This document shows, in pieces, positions 1 through 12,004 of a stretch of DNA of 64,000 nt. Source of the stretch: Tritrichomonas musculus (lineage: Eukaryota; Parabasalia; Tritrichomonadida; Tritrichomonadidae); assembly GCA_039105265.1 (NCBI GenBank), contig JAPFFF010000009.1, forward strand, positions 3,224,001 to 3,288,000. The letters are read 5' to 3'. Position numbers and translations under genes: made by a program. Under the pieces are notes generated by a model. The model was not told the origin of the DNA. It saw only the letters and a list, made by a program, of their open reading frames with translations, and did no database searches. The first letter of the stretch is position 1. Each line of letters starts with the position of its first letter.

Positions 1-886
1 TTAAAATTAAAAAAAAAATTCTGACAAAATGAAAAATGTGAGTTTTCTGGTTATGTAAAAAAATTAAAAATAGCAAATATATATATAAAAACAGATTGTA
101 AATTACAAAACTTAATTTTATGAGATTAATCAAATAAATTACAAAACTTCAAATATTTTTGTGAATGTTTGTTTAATTATGTAGTAACCATTCGGCTGTT
201 TCGTAATCCCTTTCTATCTGAGCTTGACATCACCAATTTTTAAACACTGCCATTCTCGAAATTTGGAATTACTGCGCATGGAATAGAAATTACGGCATAT
301 AAAAAACGGTAACTTTTTCAAATAATAAATGGTCATGTTAAAACTTTGTGAATATTTGCTTTGAATCCATGTTGGTTAAGATAAAAAAAACTCACGCTTA
401 ATATTTTAACGTTTTTTTTTATATACCGTAACTCATGCTTTATATTTTAATAAACCAGACCAATTTATTACAGAAACTAATCTCACTTGCATATGATTGT
501 CCTTGCAGTTATATTAGTTGATTTTATTCAGCATCAGCATACCATTATTTACTCAAATCATCCTCGCCTGCTCAAATCAATTATCCAATTTTATTTTAAG
601 ACTGAAGTCTCCTCCACCTATTATCAAATGTGTAATAAGAAATTACTTGTAAATAATTAATTATATTTCTTCTCAAAAACGACCAAATAAAATACGGCTA
701 TTGCATAGAGCGGGTTCGGAAAAATTACTGATTTGACAACGGAACTCTCCAACTTACGACCGTAAGGGTTAATTATGTGGGAAAAAATAGAAAGTTTTGG
801 GATAAATTGAAAAAATAGTAGAAATGAACAGTTGTCAGAAAAGTTGTAGAATAAAATGAAAGATAAGTAGCAGTATTATATATTTA
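1..886. other. AT-rich spacer without recognised gene
   Basis: No open frame of useful length, RNA gene or inverted terminal repeat was recognised here. The stretch is poly-A/T rich with short mixed-sequence islands such as GCGGGTTCGG near 708-717, which does not fold into a tRNA by eye. Confidence 0.5.
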
Positions 887-1102
887 ATGAACTCCCTGAT
901 CAGATATTTCGATAGAGGTGTCGCAAAAAGTGTAGCTGAACATAATCAATCAAATTCAAAAAATCTAATGCTCGTTCTAATAATGATGAAATTCCATGGA
1001 GTCAATGATAGATATGCTGCAAAGCAAACCAATTGGCCAGATGATATATTATATTACACTGCATATCCTTATAAAGCATCTCGAAAAGCACATAAACAAT
1101 AA
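887..1102 (+). CDS. Short hypothetical ORF, 71 aa
   Basis: ATG-initiated open frame of 71 residues with mixed composition (for example YAAKQTNWPDDILYYTAYPY near the C-terminus), so it is not pure low complexity. No family was recognised. It ends just before a large minisatellite, which suggests it may be the remains of a longer coding region or transposon piece. Coding status is uncertain. Confidence 0.2.
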   Translation: MNSLIRYFDRGVAKSVAEHNQSNSKNLMLVLIMMKFHGVNDRYAAKQTNWPDDILYYTAYPYKASRKAHKQ

Positions 1103-1134
1103 ACCTGTAAATCGAGCTTTAACAGAATACTAAG

Positions 1135-1632
1135 GCATAATAAGTTGTAAGATAAGGAGTAGAATAAGTTATAAAATAAGTCGTACGATAAATTGTGAGA
1201 TAAGTAATAGGATAAGGTAAAAGATAAGTAGTATATTAAGTTATAAAATAAGTCGCAGGATAAGTTGTAAGGTAAGTAATAGGATAAGGTAAAAGATAAG
1301 TAGTATAGGAAGTTGTAAGATAAGTAGTATAGGAAGTTGTAAGATAAGTAGTATAGAAAGTTATAAGATAAGTTGTAAGATAAGTTGTAAGATAAGTTGT
1401 AAGATAAGTTGTAAGATAAGTTATAAGATAAGTTATAAGATAAGTTATAAGATAAGTTATAAGATAAGTTATAAGATAAGTTATAAGATAAGTTGTAAGA
1501 TAAGTTATAAGATAAGTTGTAAGATAAGTTGTAAGATAAGTTGTAAGATAAGTTGTAAGATAAGTTGTGAGATAAGTTGTAAGATAAGTTGTGAGGTAAG
1601 GAAAAAGATAGAAGTAAGATAAGTCTTAAGAT
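1135..1632. repeat. 12-bp minisatellite (GATAAGTTGTAA-like)
   Basis: About 40 degenerate copies of a 12-bp unit, read as AAGATAAGTTGT or AAGATAAGTTAT. The middle (1370-1560) is nearly perfect. The left part is more diverged and contains a higher-order duplication, with about 75 bp around 1158-1232 repeated at about 1232-1310. Because 12 is a multiple of three, the minus strand reads as an open run of SYNL units. I regard that frame as a by-product of the repeat, not a gene. Confidence 0.9.
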
Positions 1633-2886
1633 ACACAAGACAGTTCAAAAAGGTAAATAAATATATACTTAACAATCAATGCAAAATAGAATGATTTATT
1701 TGATCACTATCTTTTTTGAAGCTAGAAAAATCGAATTATAAATGTGAACATATGATTAGAAATCATTAAAAAATGGTTTTTACAATTACTACTTATTGAT
1801 ATCGGTATTGCAAGTTCTAATAAAGCTTATTTTTGTATTTTATTTAGCAAAATTATTTTATTTTGAAGGAATAAACACAAGCTTTTATCAAAATAATGAT
1901 TCTCTCCGATTACCTTTTCTGAACATGTTAAATTGTACTTAAAAATTCATTAAATTAGAAATACTGGCCAAAAACATTTAATATTATCAAAAAACTGCTC
2001 TAGATATTCAATTTATTTGATTCATTATTGTAAATCATCTTCCAACTTGCATTTTTAATCATTCTCAAAAAAGTAAATCAATGGATTTTATCATTCCTCT
2101 GATTCTTTTTAGTCTAATAATAAATATTAAAAATTACTGTCATGGAATAAGTTGATATCTAATTATATAAATTATTTGGAAAAGGTAGGATCGAAAGATT
2201 TTAGTAGAACAAAATTTTTATTTTTTTGAAAGCATATTTGGTCTATTTTATTTAGCTTATATAGCCAAAAATGTGTTAAATTCCTTTTGTTTTAACGTGA
2301 ACTTATGTTGTTTAATTAAATATATGAACTATTACATAAAAAGGAAAAAAATGGAAAATTTCCAATTTTTCCTCAAATCATCAATGCTAAAAAAAAATAA
2401 CTGCTGCTTTTCTCTCAAAATTGACCTACTTTAGCCATATATTTGGCCTTAAATATTTCTCATTATTAAATTTTAAGGTTCCGATTTAAAATAATTCGCT
2501 GTAAAAAAGCAAATATAATACTCATTAGGATAGAAAAAGATATGGAAAGAAAATAAATAAGATAATAAAAACAATTAAAACATTAAAATAAAGTCAATTA
2601 CTAATACTATAATATTTAAAATTAGAATAGATTTGTTTTAAAACCAAATGTGTTTATATACATATATATATATCAAACCAAAAAAACAATAAAGTATGTA
2701 TTGCGATGTGTAAGTTTATTACTAATTATCAAAAAATTTTTATTGATTAAACCTAAAAAAAGGATTTCAGAATAATAAGTATAAATTGCTCTAACATAAA
2801 AAGAAACCTATTAAAATTGGAATGACTAAATCAATATAAAATTTAAATGAAATGTAATTGAAATTTATTTTAAAATTTTACGTAAA
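1633..2886. other. AT-rich spacer
   Basis: No supported gene. The stretch holds homopolymer runs and a short TA repeat near 2660-2672, with no coding frame or repeat structure worth separate mention. Confidence 0.5.
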
Positions 2887-3252
2887 ATTCTAAACCTTAT
2901 TGAGCTGTAGTTTGCGGTTGTGAGATTAATGCGTTGTATCTGATAAAGGAATCTTGTATTAAAGTAAATGTTTGCTTGGATTGGAGAAAACTGTCTGATT
3001 TTGTAAGAATTCTAAATCTTATTGAGATGTAGTTTGCGGTTGTGAGATTAATGCGTTGTATCTGATAAAGGAATCTTGTATTAAAGTAAATGTTTGCTTG
3101 GATTGGAGAAAACTGTCTGATTTTGTAAGAATTCTAAATCTTATTGAGATGTAGTTTGCGGTTGTGAGATTAATGCGTTGTATCTGATAAAGGAACCTTG
3201 TATTAAAGTAAATGTTTGCTTGGATTGGAGAAAACTGTTTGATTTTGTAAGA
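2887..3252. repeat. 122-bp tandem repeat, 3 copies
   Basis: Three head-to-tail copies of a 122-bp unit start at 2887, 3009 and 3131, each beginning with ATTCTAAA(C/T)CTTATTGAG. Copies differ at only a few positions, for example GAGCTG against GAGATG near the start, so the expansion looks recent. The unit contains the G-rich core GTAGTTTGCGGTTGTGAG and has no open frame that looks real. Confidence 0.93.
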
Positions 3253-3317
3253 AAGAAATAAAAGATAAAGTGTTTAATGTTAATTTTATGAAACCAATAT
3301 CAACCGCCAAAAAATCA

Positions 3318-3370
3318 ACTTTTTGAGAGGGGGTGCTGATATTTTCACAGAACCTGGGTTCTCTGAAAAT
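3318..3370. repeat. Imperfect 30-bp palindrome with recurring ACTTTTTGAG...CTGATA motif
   Basis: Positions 3341-3370 form an inverted repeat with 15-bp arms that match at 13 of 15 positions (ATTTTCACAGAACCT against the complement of GGGTTCTCTGAAAAT). Immediately to the left lies ACTTTTTGAG...CTGATA (3318-3341), a motif found again elsewhere in the window. The site lies just beyond the 3' end of the MULE-like transposase, so it may be part of that element's end, but no matching opposite end was found. Confidence 0.6.
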
Positions 3371-3420
3371 TTCCTCATAAATTATTAAATTCAAATAAAA
3401 TTTAATTTTAATTAATTTGA

Positions 3421-5351
3421 TTAAATTTTCTTTTTGTAAAAGTGGGCAATTCCTTGGTCAATTACACTGAACACTTCAACAGGATAACCTAATACAAATT
3501 TTTGCGGAGTACTCTTAAATGGAAGATTATCATTTACGTATTTCTTAATTTTAGTTTTATCTTTGCTATGACTGTATCGTTTAATTATTTTATAAACATA
3601 AACACGAATTTTATCAAAATAACTAAACGAAACTTGAATTTCTTCTGATTCATAGTATTTAAATTCAACAAATAAATCACCTCCGGTTGAATTTTTAAAA
3701 ACAATTTGAGGTGGACAAATATCTGGAAATTCCATTCCTAAGCTTCGCAAATGTGAACAAGGTAATACAACCCCAAGCATTTCTGAAAGTAATTTAGATT
3801 CACCGCACATGCAGCAGTGAGTATTAATATTTGTTTGGTAATGATGAATCATTGATTGCATCACACCATCTGGCGTATTCCGAAAAATTGAATTGATTTT
3901 TCGTTTGTGTCTTGCTAAGTTATGGCGAAAGTTAGATTGAAAATTATGGCATCGTTTGTGTATTTCTTCAATTAATTTCTTTAGAGAAGACCATAATTCA
4001 TTTCTTCTTGGGATTCCTGAATTTATGTGACCATGGGAGCTTTCTAAGGAGTTAGTGCAAGAAGGCATTTTACAAGCACATCTATATTTCATCGAAACTC
4101 GATGCCATTTTTCTTTGTCTATTTTTATAATTTTCTCATTGTCAAATTTAAGGCCTGCTTTGTTCAAAACATCATTTAATTCTTCGCATGATTCATCAGA
4201 CAATTCACTCCATGAAGCTTCATAAACAGCTTTTAATTCTTTGTAATCCTTTGAGCATGTACATGAAACTAGTTTTCCAACTTGTGCTGAATATGGACCC
4301 GTTCCTAAACTCACCAAAAAGTGACGCAGACATAATATTTGCTGCATTCCTTGAGAGTCTATTGATGTTTTTAATGCGGGGCCCTGATCTGATTCTGCAA
4401 TATGTATATAACTTGGTAATTTAAATCCATATACATTTTCGAAATTTGTAAAAAAATCAGAGTAGATTGTTTCATCTTCACTGAGCCCGAATTGAAACCA
4501 ATTGGGACACCTACATTTTGTATAGATAATGTAGGTATTGAAGTCACATAATTTCTTAAAGCATGCCACGTTGTGTCCAAAAGTATTCCATTTACGCGTG
4601 GATCTTTTACAATGTCTTCAATAAATGGGGAAAAGTAGCTTCCACCTAGAATAAAAAATGTTTTTTCATCAACTACAACCGTATCTAAATGCTTTTTTGT
4701 ATCATTATTTTCTATTAAATACAATATCATATATCCTTCAGTGCTTTTTTTAAATGTAGTATAGTCAATCTTTTCATAGTATTTATGATTTAAAAAAGTG
4801 TCATAAAAATTATAAATTGGAGCTGTATCATCATCAAACGGGGCGACTTGGTTGTCAACAAACGATGCAGAAAAAGAATGAAAAAGAGATGAAAACTGTA
4901 AATCAGAATAATAAAGCATAGATGAATTTCTTATGATAACTTTTGAACTATTTGATTGAACATCGATTGATAAGTAATATTTAATCGATGAATCACCAAC
5001 TTTTTCTTTTTGCCAAGAACTAATCATCGATTTTGTGGCTTTAACTGTAATTGATGATGATATATTAATTTTAATCTGATGACTGGGATTGCTTATTGAA
5101 AAAATTTTCATGAAGGTGTAAGGCTGACCATTTGCTCTCATCTGTGACCTACAGCCATTTTTGGAATCACAACTCCAACCATCAAGTTCATTCATGAATG
5201 TCGATAATAGACGAAAAGACCATTCGCCATATTCTGGTAATATCAAGAAGTTGCTATATCGGTTAAAATCACACAAACGCATCGTTGGAGAGAACAATTT
5301 GAAAGATTCATTTACATCAAGAAGACGCATAGTGGATTCAATTTCTTCCAT
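3421..5351 (-). mobile_element. MULE-like DNA transposase, frameshifted
   Basis: Two overlapping minus-strand frames (5351-4371, 326 aa; 4569-3421, 382 aa) read as one Mutator-like transposase split by a single frameshift around 4480-4500. The first frame carries the first catalytic-type aspartate in ILLDTTWHAL. After the shift the second carries IAESDQGPAL (second Asp) followed by CLRHFLVSLG, the C..H pair that MULE transposases show between the second Asp and the Glu. The C-terminal part contains several Cys pairs (CACKMPSCTNS, CCMCGES) that could bind zinc. The ATG at 5351 gives the longest frame. It is a plain DNA transposon and probably inactive because of the shift. The family call rests on the D...D..C..H spacing, not on a search. 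No convincing terminal inverted repeats were found. Confidence 0.6.
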
Positions 5352-6792
5352 TTTATTGAAATGAACTTATTTGGAAAAACGTATATATATGTTTTCAATA
5401 TGATTATACGTTTTATTTTCAATTTACATGTACGTTATATACGTTACATTACTTATGAAGTTTTAGGACGTCAAATATACTAAAATTAGCCATATATGAT
5501 GGATAAGAGCAAAGAAGATCTTCTTTAAAAATACGATAGAACATACCCCTAACGTACACGAAAAAAATGAAAATTCCCGATTGAATGGTTTATTTTATCA
5601 AAAAGTTTATAACTTTTTAAATTATTATTTTATCTTTCAGAATTTTTTTTTATATTTCTTTCAAAAATATTTTTTTTGTATAAAATCTATTCAAAAACAA
5701 AAAACAATATAAAAAAAGACGTTTATATTTATTAAATTTGGTTGAAAATGATGAAATAATTCAAAAAACAAATGAATTTCTTTTTTTCTTCTCTACAAAA
5801 AATATTCCTTGAGAAGAATATTTTTCATTACTCAAATCAAAAATTTGAAATTTTTTTAGTGAGTGATGATCATCCAAATATTATAAATTCAATCAATTTT
5901 AAATCAAAGATAAGCATTCAAATATATTTTTACACATGTATAAAATTAGAAAATACTAGTAAAACCTAAGTTTATCTTTTTTCAAGTAAGGAAAATAATA
6001 TTTCATCTGTCAATTTCTCTCTAAGTGGTTTACATTTAATGATTCTTTAAGTGAAATTTCATTTTACATGAACTCTTCTATTGGTTTTGATTATCATTTT
6101 TTTGAGCCACTTTTTTAAGACATTACATTTTGCTTTTTTTTAATGATATTTAAAAAAATGGCTTTCTTAATATTGGCATATAGTTTTAAACAATACATAA
6201 ATCACATTGAATAAGAGAAAAGCATTATATTTATTTTGGCTATGAAACATCTAATCTAAAACAAAAAATAAAAAAAAACTAGTTTCTTTTAAATAATATT
6301 TGAAAAAACTCTATAAGAATATTATTTTATTCTTTTTGGATGTAATTATTAACCTTATAGAAAAAAAAAGAATATTTATTACGAATTCGTAAAGAATTGA
6401 AAAGGAGGAAAAAAACGTACAAAACATAAAATCGATCACAAAGAAAGAAGAAAAGAAGATATCTTTTATTAACTATATATAAAAATCAATATTCCGAATA
6501 ATTCTGAAGATTTTATGACACTGAATAATGTAAAAACAAGAATTCTGAAGATTCTATGACATTAAGTAATGCTAAAATTAATATACTGAAGATTTTAAAA
6601 GTATTATTGGTTTGAATTAGAAAAAGTAATATTGATGAAAATTTGTACCAGCCAAAATGAGTCGTAAAAAAAATAACTTTTCAAATAAATTGCTTGTTTT
6701 TGTATGTATATTTAAGTAAATTTCTTTTAAATGCTATTTTTGTGTCTGAATTAGAAAATAATTATTATTTGAAAAAGATATTTTTTGGGAAG

Positions 6793-7116
6793 ATGATTGT
6801 GATTGGGAAGATGTTTGTGACTGGTAAGATGATTTTGATTGGGAAGATTGTGATTGGGAAGATAGCGACTGGGAAGATGGTGGTAGCTGAGGATGTTGCT
6901 GATGCGATAGCTGATGTTGTAACTGATGCGATAGCTGAGGCTGTTGCTGATGCGATAACTGAAGATGTTGCTGATGCTGTTGCTAATGCGGTAGTTGATG
7001 ATGTAACTGATGCGGTAGCTGATGATGTAACTGATGCAGTGGCTGAGGATGTATCTGAGGCTGTAGCTGTGGCTGCTGCTGAGGTTGTTTCTGATTCTGA
7101 TACTATATTTGATTGA
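6793..7116 (+). CDS. Repetitive acidic ORF inside the TIR element, 107 aa
   Basis: The first in-frame ATG is at 6793. The frame begins with GKM/IGK-type repeats and continues as a run of D-A-V-A-D/E-D-V-T units made by 15- to 33-bp imperfect DNA repeats (about 6880-7100). This composition is typical of an expanded minisatellite that happens to remain open. No domain is recognised. It is the only sizeable frame in the surrounding TIR element and may be non-coding. Confidence 0.25.
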   Translation: MIVIGKMFVTGKMILIGKIVIGKIATGKMVVAEDVADAIADVVTDAIAEAVADAITEDVADAVANAVVDDVTDAVADDVTDAVAEDVSEAVAVAAAEVVSDSDTIFD

Positions 7117-7160
7117 GTTGTCGCCTACAGCTATCTCGGCTTAACCATAGGCGACAACTC
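7115..7160. repeat. Hairpin with 13-bp perfect stem
   Basis: GAGTTGTCGCCTA (7115-7127) is the exact reverse complement of TAGGCGACAACTC (7148-7160), leaving a 20-nt loop. It lies directly after the stop of the acidic repeat ORF, inside the 1.9-kb TIR element. It could be a transcript-end hairpin or a relic of a nested insertion. The flanks CTGATACTATATTTGATTG and CTGATACTCTATTTGATTG are near-direct repeats around the hairpin. Confidence 0.8.
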
Positions 7161-7499
7161 CTGATACTCTATTTGATTGCGTTATTCGTATATTGCGTAA
7201 TCTATGAGGCTGTCAAAAACTATAGTTTTAATAAATTGACAATTAATAAACGGCCTCGAAAAATCAGAATTTTATTATAAAAGCGTGATTTATTATTTTA
7301 ATTTTCAATATTTTAAAGTAAACCTATAATTAAATACAATTTATATTTTTTATTTCAATACGAAGAACATTTTATCGAGATATATTCAATTAATTTAAAT
7401 TTTTAATTATTTATAAATTGAATACCATTCAATCGGGAATTTTCATTTTTTTCGTGTGCGTTAAGGGTATGTTAAAATAAATTTTCAGGTAGTTTGAGC

Positions 7500-8150
7500 T
7501 GTTTTGACAAAATTGAAAAAAAGATATTTGTTATGTAAAAAAGTAATTTTTTATGACTCTAATCTTGTTGATTTTGAACTCATTCATTGTACTGATTGAG
7601 AGCCATGAGAATCTCTTAGATAAAATGAACCGTTTTGACAAAATTGAAAAAAGATATTTGTTATGTAAAAAAGTAATTTTTTATGACTCTAATCTTGTTG
7701 ATTTTGAACTCATTCATTGTACTGATTGAGAGCCATGAGAATCTCTTAGATAAAATGAACCGTTTTGACAAAATTGAAAAAAGATATTTGTTATGTAAAA
7801 AAGTAATTTTTTATGACTCTAATCTTGTTGATTTTGAACTCATTCATTGTACTGATTGAGAGCCATGAGAATCTCTTAGATAAAATGAACCGTTTTGACA
7901 AAATTGAAAAAAGATATTTGTTATGTAAAAAAGTAATTTTTTATGACTCTAATCTTGTTGATTTTGAACTCATTCATTGTACTGATTGAGAGCCATGAGA
8001 ATCTCTTAGATAAAATGAACCGTTTTGACAAAATTGAAAAAAGATATTTGTTATGTAAAAAAGTAATTTTTTATGACTCTAATCTTGTTGATTTTGAACT
8101 CATTCATTGTACTGATTGAGAGCCATGAGAATATCTTAGATAACATGAGC
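7500..8150. repeat. 130-bp tandem repeat, 5 copies
   Basis: Head-to-tail copies start at 7500, 7631, 7761, 7891 and 8021, each opening with CGTTTTGACAAAATTGAAAA or a close variant. The middle copies are essentially identical; the first has one extra A, and the last begins to diverge at its end (ATATCTTAGATAACATGAGC). The near identity points to recent expansion. No coding frame persists through the array. Confidence 0.95.
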
Positions 8151-9323
8151 CGTTTTCACTGAATCATATAATAATCAAAATAATAAAAAAGATCAACTAT
8201 AACCGAAAAAATTTAAAATAAAAAAAACGGTTAATTTGTATTGCAAAATTTACGGAAAGGTGAATCTACCCCATTTTAAGCAGTTATAATCAAAATTAAT
8301 AATATTTCTTAAAATGAATACAAATACCATTTAAATAATAATAAAAATATCATTTAAAAATGAAAAATAATAAGAAATTAATTAAAATGATAATAAACCG
8401 TTTAAGATTTGCCAAAAATTTTAAATTCATGAAGAGAAACTAGAAAAGAAGTCCGAAATCATTTTCACCGAAAGAAACCCAAATGGTCATATGTGGTTAC
8501 CCTTTTTTTAGATTTTTTTTTAGCGACTTTGGAATAGATCAGTATTTCAAATGATCATATCTATAATTGTCAATATGAAAATCAACATTAATTAATTAAA
8601 GTTTGCGCCACCAATGTATAAGATGTTTCTCTGGTTCTTTATATAAGATGTTTCTCTGTTTCTTTATATAAGATGATTCATTCATTTATTCGACCAAATA
8701 ATAATACAAATTTACTAATTTTATTTTAAAAAAAATTTTATTTTGACTTTTTGATTAATAAAATGTTTTATTTTTTTATATATTCAAAATTCAAAAAAAA
8801 AAAAAAAAAGTGTTTTTTTTCCCGTCATCATTGAATTTGATAGAAACCACTTTTTTATACTCTCAATATCCCACAATTTTTTTGATAGGGACGGAAATTT
8901 GGAAAGCAGTTTATCTAAAAATAAAAAAATAATGCATTGATGTTTATTTTAAGATTAAAATCAAAAAATACATTCTTTTTTTATGAAATATTTGAGATTA
9001 AAATGCGATCATATATTTATCAAAAAGTTTAATTGAAAATTCTGATATCAAAAGCTGAGAAAAAAAATTCTCGATCTCTGAAATCGATCTCGAGAATCTG
9101 TGCATATTTATTTATCGATATCAAAAAGTCAATCAATTATCGATCTCGAGAATCGGAGAATAACAAGTCTACCTTTCGGACGTAATTGGAATTTTATAAA
9201 ATTCAATGAAAAGAAGTATTAAAATGTAAAAATTGCCGAAATGAAACGTAATTACATAATTGATTTAAAAATAAAAAAAAGCAAAAAAACGGAACTCAAG
9301 ATGAAATCGATGCTTTTCATCAA
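8151..9323. other. AT-rich spacer with small repeats
   Basis: No gene recognised. It contains a roughly 25-bp direct repeat (ATAAGATGTTTCTCTG, near 8619 and 8643), a poly-A run near 8797, and two copies of ATCGATCTCGAGAATC near 9082 and 9139. The latter could be the edge of the pogo-like element that follows. Confidence 0.5.
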
Positions 9324-10602
9324 ATGTTGAATTCTGAAGAATATATAAATTCAGCAACATTTCGTGATCAAATTGGTGTCATGTGTAATTATCTTCGAAA
9401 TGACAAGGTACGTGTTTCTTTTCAGAGAATTGGAGATCTATTTGATAAACAAAAAGCATCAATAAGACAGCAATTAACCAAATATAAAAGAGGATCTGTT
9501 GGTCTAGGAAGAACTCCAGAATTAAGTAAAGTTCAACGTTTCATTATCTCACAAGAAATTCACAAGTTCCATGAAAAAAAAACATTTTCCGACATATGAT
9601 GAGATTTCAGACCTAATTTATTTAAAATTCAACAAGCATATTAACCAAGATACATTACGAAATTACTTCCAGGAGGATTTGAAAGACGAGTTTTCAACAT
9701 GTCAAGGAGTAGCGATGGATTCAGATCGTTTTAATGCTACTGAAAAAAGCATTGACGATTATTATAACAATCTTGACTCCATCATTTCTGGTGTTCCTCA
9801 TCAGTTCGTGTTCAATCTTGACGAATGCGGAAACCAAGATTGGGTAGATGCCAGAGAAATTAGAGTCATTGTACCTAAGAAATACAACAAAAAGACAGCT
9901 CCATTTGCAATTTCAAGGCAGGGAAAACTGTCAACAGTGCTCCATTGCATTGCAGGAGATGGTCGCTGGATAAAACCTCAAGTTGTTCTCCAAAGGAAAA
10001 CCGCTGATTCAGAAATCTATAAGTATTTATCACCGACGTATTTTCAATTTGTGCATACGCCATCTGGGTACATAAAATCAGTATCATTTGAATATTGATT
10101 TTCAAACGTTTTTATACCAGAACTCAGAGAAAAAAGATCACGTTACAATTATCAAGGAGAATCAATTTTGTTGATGGATGGTTTATTAGCAAATAAAAAT
10201 GTCATTGAAAAACAAAATTTAGAATTTTTAGATTTGAAAGTAGTTTTTTTACCGCCTCATTCATCTAATTATAAAACGCATTCTGATGTCAGTGCTCAAA
10301 CAAATCAAATAATTAAAATTCTCCATAGTTTGTGGCAAGCCAGTTCTCCAGACAATGTAATGTCGGCATTTCGTGCAGCAGGGATTATTGCAGTCCAAAA
10401 TGTTTCTTTTAATGACAAGTTATTTCTTTCGAAAGTTGCACGAAGTTGTTGCTCATCGGTAAGGTATTATCAGCAAAGCCACATAGATTTTTTGATTGGA
10501 AATCGAATTCCTCTATCTGATGCACAAAAGATCATCCTTTATGAACGAAAAAATGGAGTTTTCCCTCGAAATTATCGAATTAAAATTCCTGATTTTAGCT
10601 AA
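9324..10602 (+). mobile_element. Decayed pogo/Tigger-like (DDE_1) transposase
   Basis: Three consecutive plus-strand frames (9324-9599, 9571-10098, 10168-10602) together cover the typical parts of a pogo-type transposase. First comes an N-terminal helix-turn-helix region with FQRIGDLFDKQKASIRQQL. The catalytic core follows, with VFNLDECGNQDW (first Asp), LLMDGLLANKN (second Asp) and FLPPHSSNYKTHSDV (third Asp position in the family's LPPHTSH...D motif). The frames are separated by one frameshift near 9590 and by a stop at 10096-10098 in a region that otherwise continues, so the copy is dead. A separate, more decayed copy of the same superfamily lies near 25 kb. Confidence 0.65.
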
Positions 10603-12004
10603 AAGTCATTTGGTTCGATATATATATATTCCGTTTTTTTTTTTTTTTTTTTTTGGAAAATCATAATTTTTTTTTAAATAATTTTATTATAGAAGTAATA
10701 AAATATGTAAAAAATTTAATTGCAATTAAATTGAGAAAGAACATAATAAGTGATTTTGCTCTTTTGTTATTTTTATATATAAATAAAAAACTTGTTTTCC
10801 GAAAAAGATTCAAAATTTCAATACTTGACATCACCGTAAACCACTTTTTCGTATCGTAAATCACTTTTTCGTGGTACTGTATTTCAAATTTTTTTTTATA
10901 TAATTTTAAAGTAAAATGAAATGAATTTATCATAAGCTCTATAAATCTTCTAAAAATCATATTTTGAGCACTAATTATATTTTATTCAATGAACTCTCAA
11001 TTGAATTGAAAGTATAATATTAGTGTATATTGAAACGTATAAAAGAAAATCCCAATAAAATTATTAAAATGGCTGTTTTATTTTGATTAAAAAATGAAAA
11101 ATGATTAGTATCACAGCTATTTGAAAATAAGACGTTTTATGTTTAGATATTTAAAGAACGTATAGAGTAATCATAAAAACCATTAGTAATTTGTTAATAT
11201 TATTAAGTTATAAATGTAAAGAATCTTGGATCTTATATTTCTATAGAGTGGATAAAATAAAAAATCAAAATTGATGTTTTTTACCTAAAAACTATTAATT
11301 TTTATTGTACAAACTAAATAATTGGATTCCAAAGATCATAAATACATTCTTCTTTTTTATATTAATCTTTTATAATTGGACTTATCTTATTTTCTACTTT
11401 CACTTTTTGAGAGCTTTTTTTTGGCTGATAAAAGGTATGGAAACTCTTTTTCAATTCAATTTTATTTTATGCAAAAAAAGCTCGAATATTGATCATTTTT
11501 TATTAAAAATTAGTCCATCGTCATGTATATAATATTTGTAGCATAAATATAAAATCAAAAAAATATAATTTTAATTTTATTACCGAAAAACAAGAAAAAA
11601 ATGAAATTCAAAAATTTGCAACTTTTGATCAACGGAAAAAACCTCATCAAAGTTTAATACATGTCTAATATTGTTTTATCATATTATTAACATATTTAAA
11701 AATAGCATGAAAGTGCTTAATTCAAATCTCATAAAATGCATAATGAGAAAAAAATGTTTTTTTAAGAAAAAATCAATTTAGAGATGAATGAGTCGACAAA
11801 AGTTTTTAGTTATTTTATATGTTCTTCATTTTTTTATTTATTAGAAAATAAAATAAAAAAAGGCCATGTTTTTCGAGTGGATTTGGAGATCTTATATGAT
11901 GTTATCAATTTTTTGTATAGTTCATATCATTGATGATATGAATTTTATTATTGACCAATAAAGATGAAAATTTTTTGACCAAAAAGGTTAATTTATTTTT
12001 TTTA
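10603..12004. other. AT-rich spacer; possible transposon end at 10830-10885
   Basis: No gene recognised. Near 10830-10885 two direct copies of GTAAA(C/T)CACTTTTTCGT lie end to end, and the reverse strand starts TACAGTACCACGAAAAAG, which resembles a Tc1/pogo-type terminus and could be the right end of the pogo-like element. No left partner was found. The rest is poly-A/T DNA with short fortuitous frames. The recurring motif ACTTTTTGAG...CTGATA occurs at 11402-11430. Confidence 0.4.

Larger units (their letters stand above)
5541..7472. mobile_element. 1.9-kb element with 49-bp terminal inverted repeats
   Basis: Left arm 5541-5589 begins ACATACCCCTAACGTACACG. Right arm 7424-7472 is its reverse complement with about two mismatches over 49 bp. 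The interior has no transposase, only the repetitive ORF at 6793-7116 and a 13-bp-stem hairpin, so it looks non-autonomous. The nine bases outside the arms (TACGATAGA and TAAAATAAA) are only loosely similar, so a target-site duplication is not established. The MULE-like transposase ends 190 bp to the left; a functional link to it is speculation. Confidence 0.7.

Noticed and set aside
700-720. tRNA T-loop-like GCGGGTTCGG
   Set aside because: No acceptor or anticodon stems can be drawn around it; no tRNA or rRNA gene was recognised in the window.
1069-1638. 189-aa minus-strand frame of SYNL repeats
   Set aside because: Produced by the 12-bp minisatellite, which is automatically in frame.
7500-8150. 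Possible CRISPR-like array
   Set aside because: The repeats are directly contiguous 130-bp units with no variable spacers, in a eukaryotic context.
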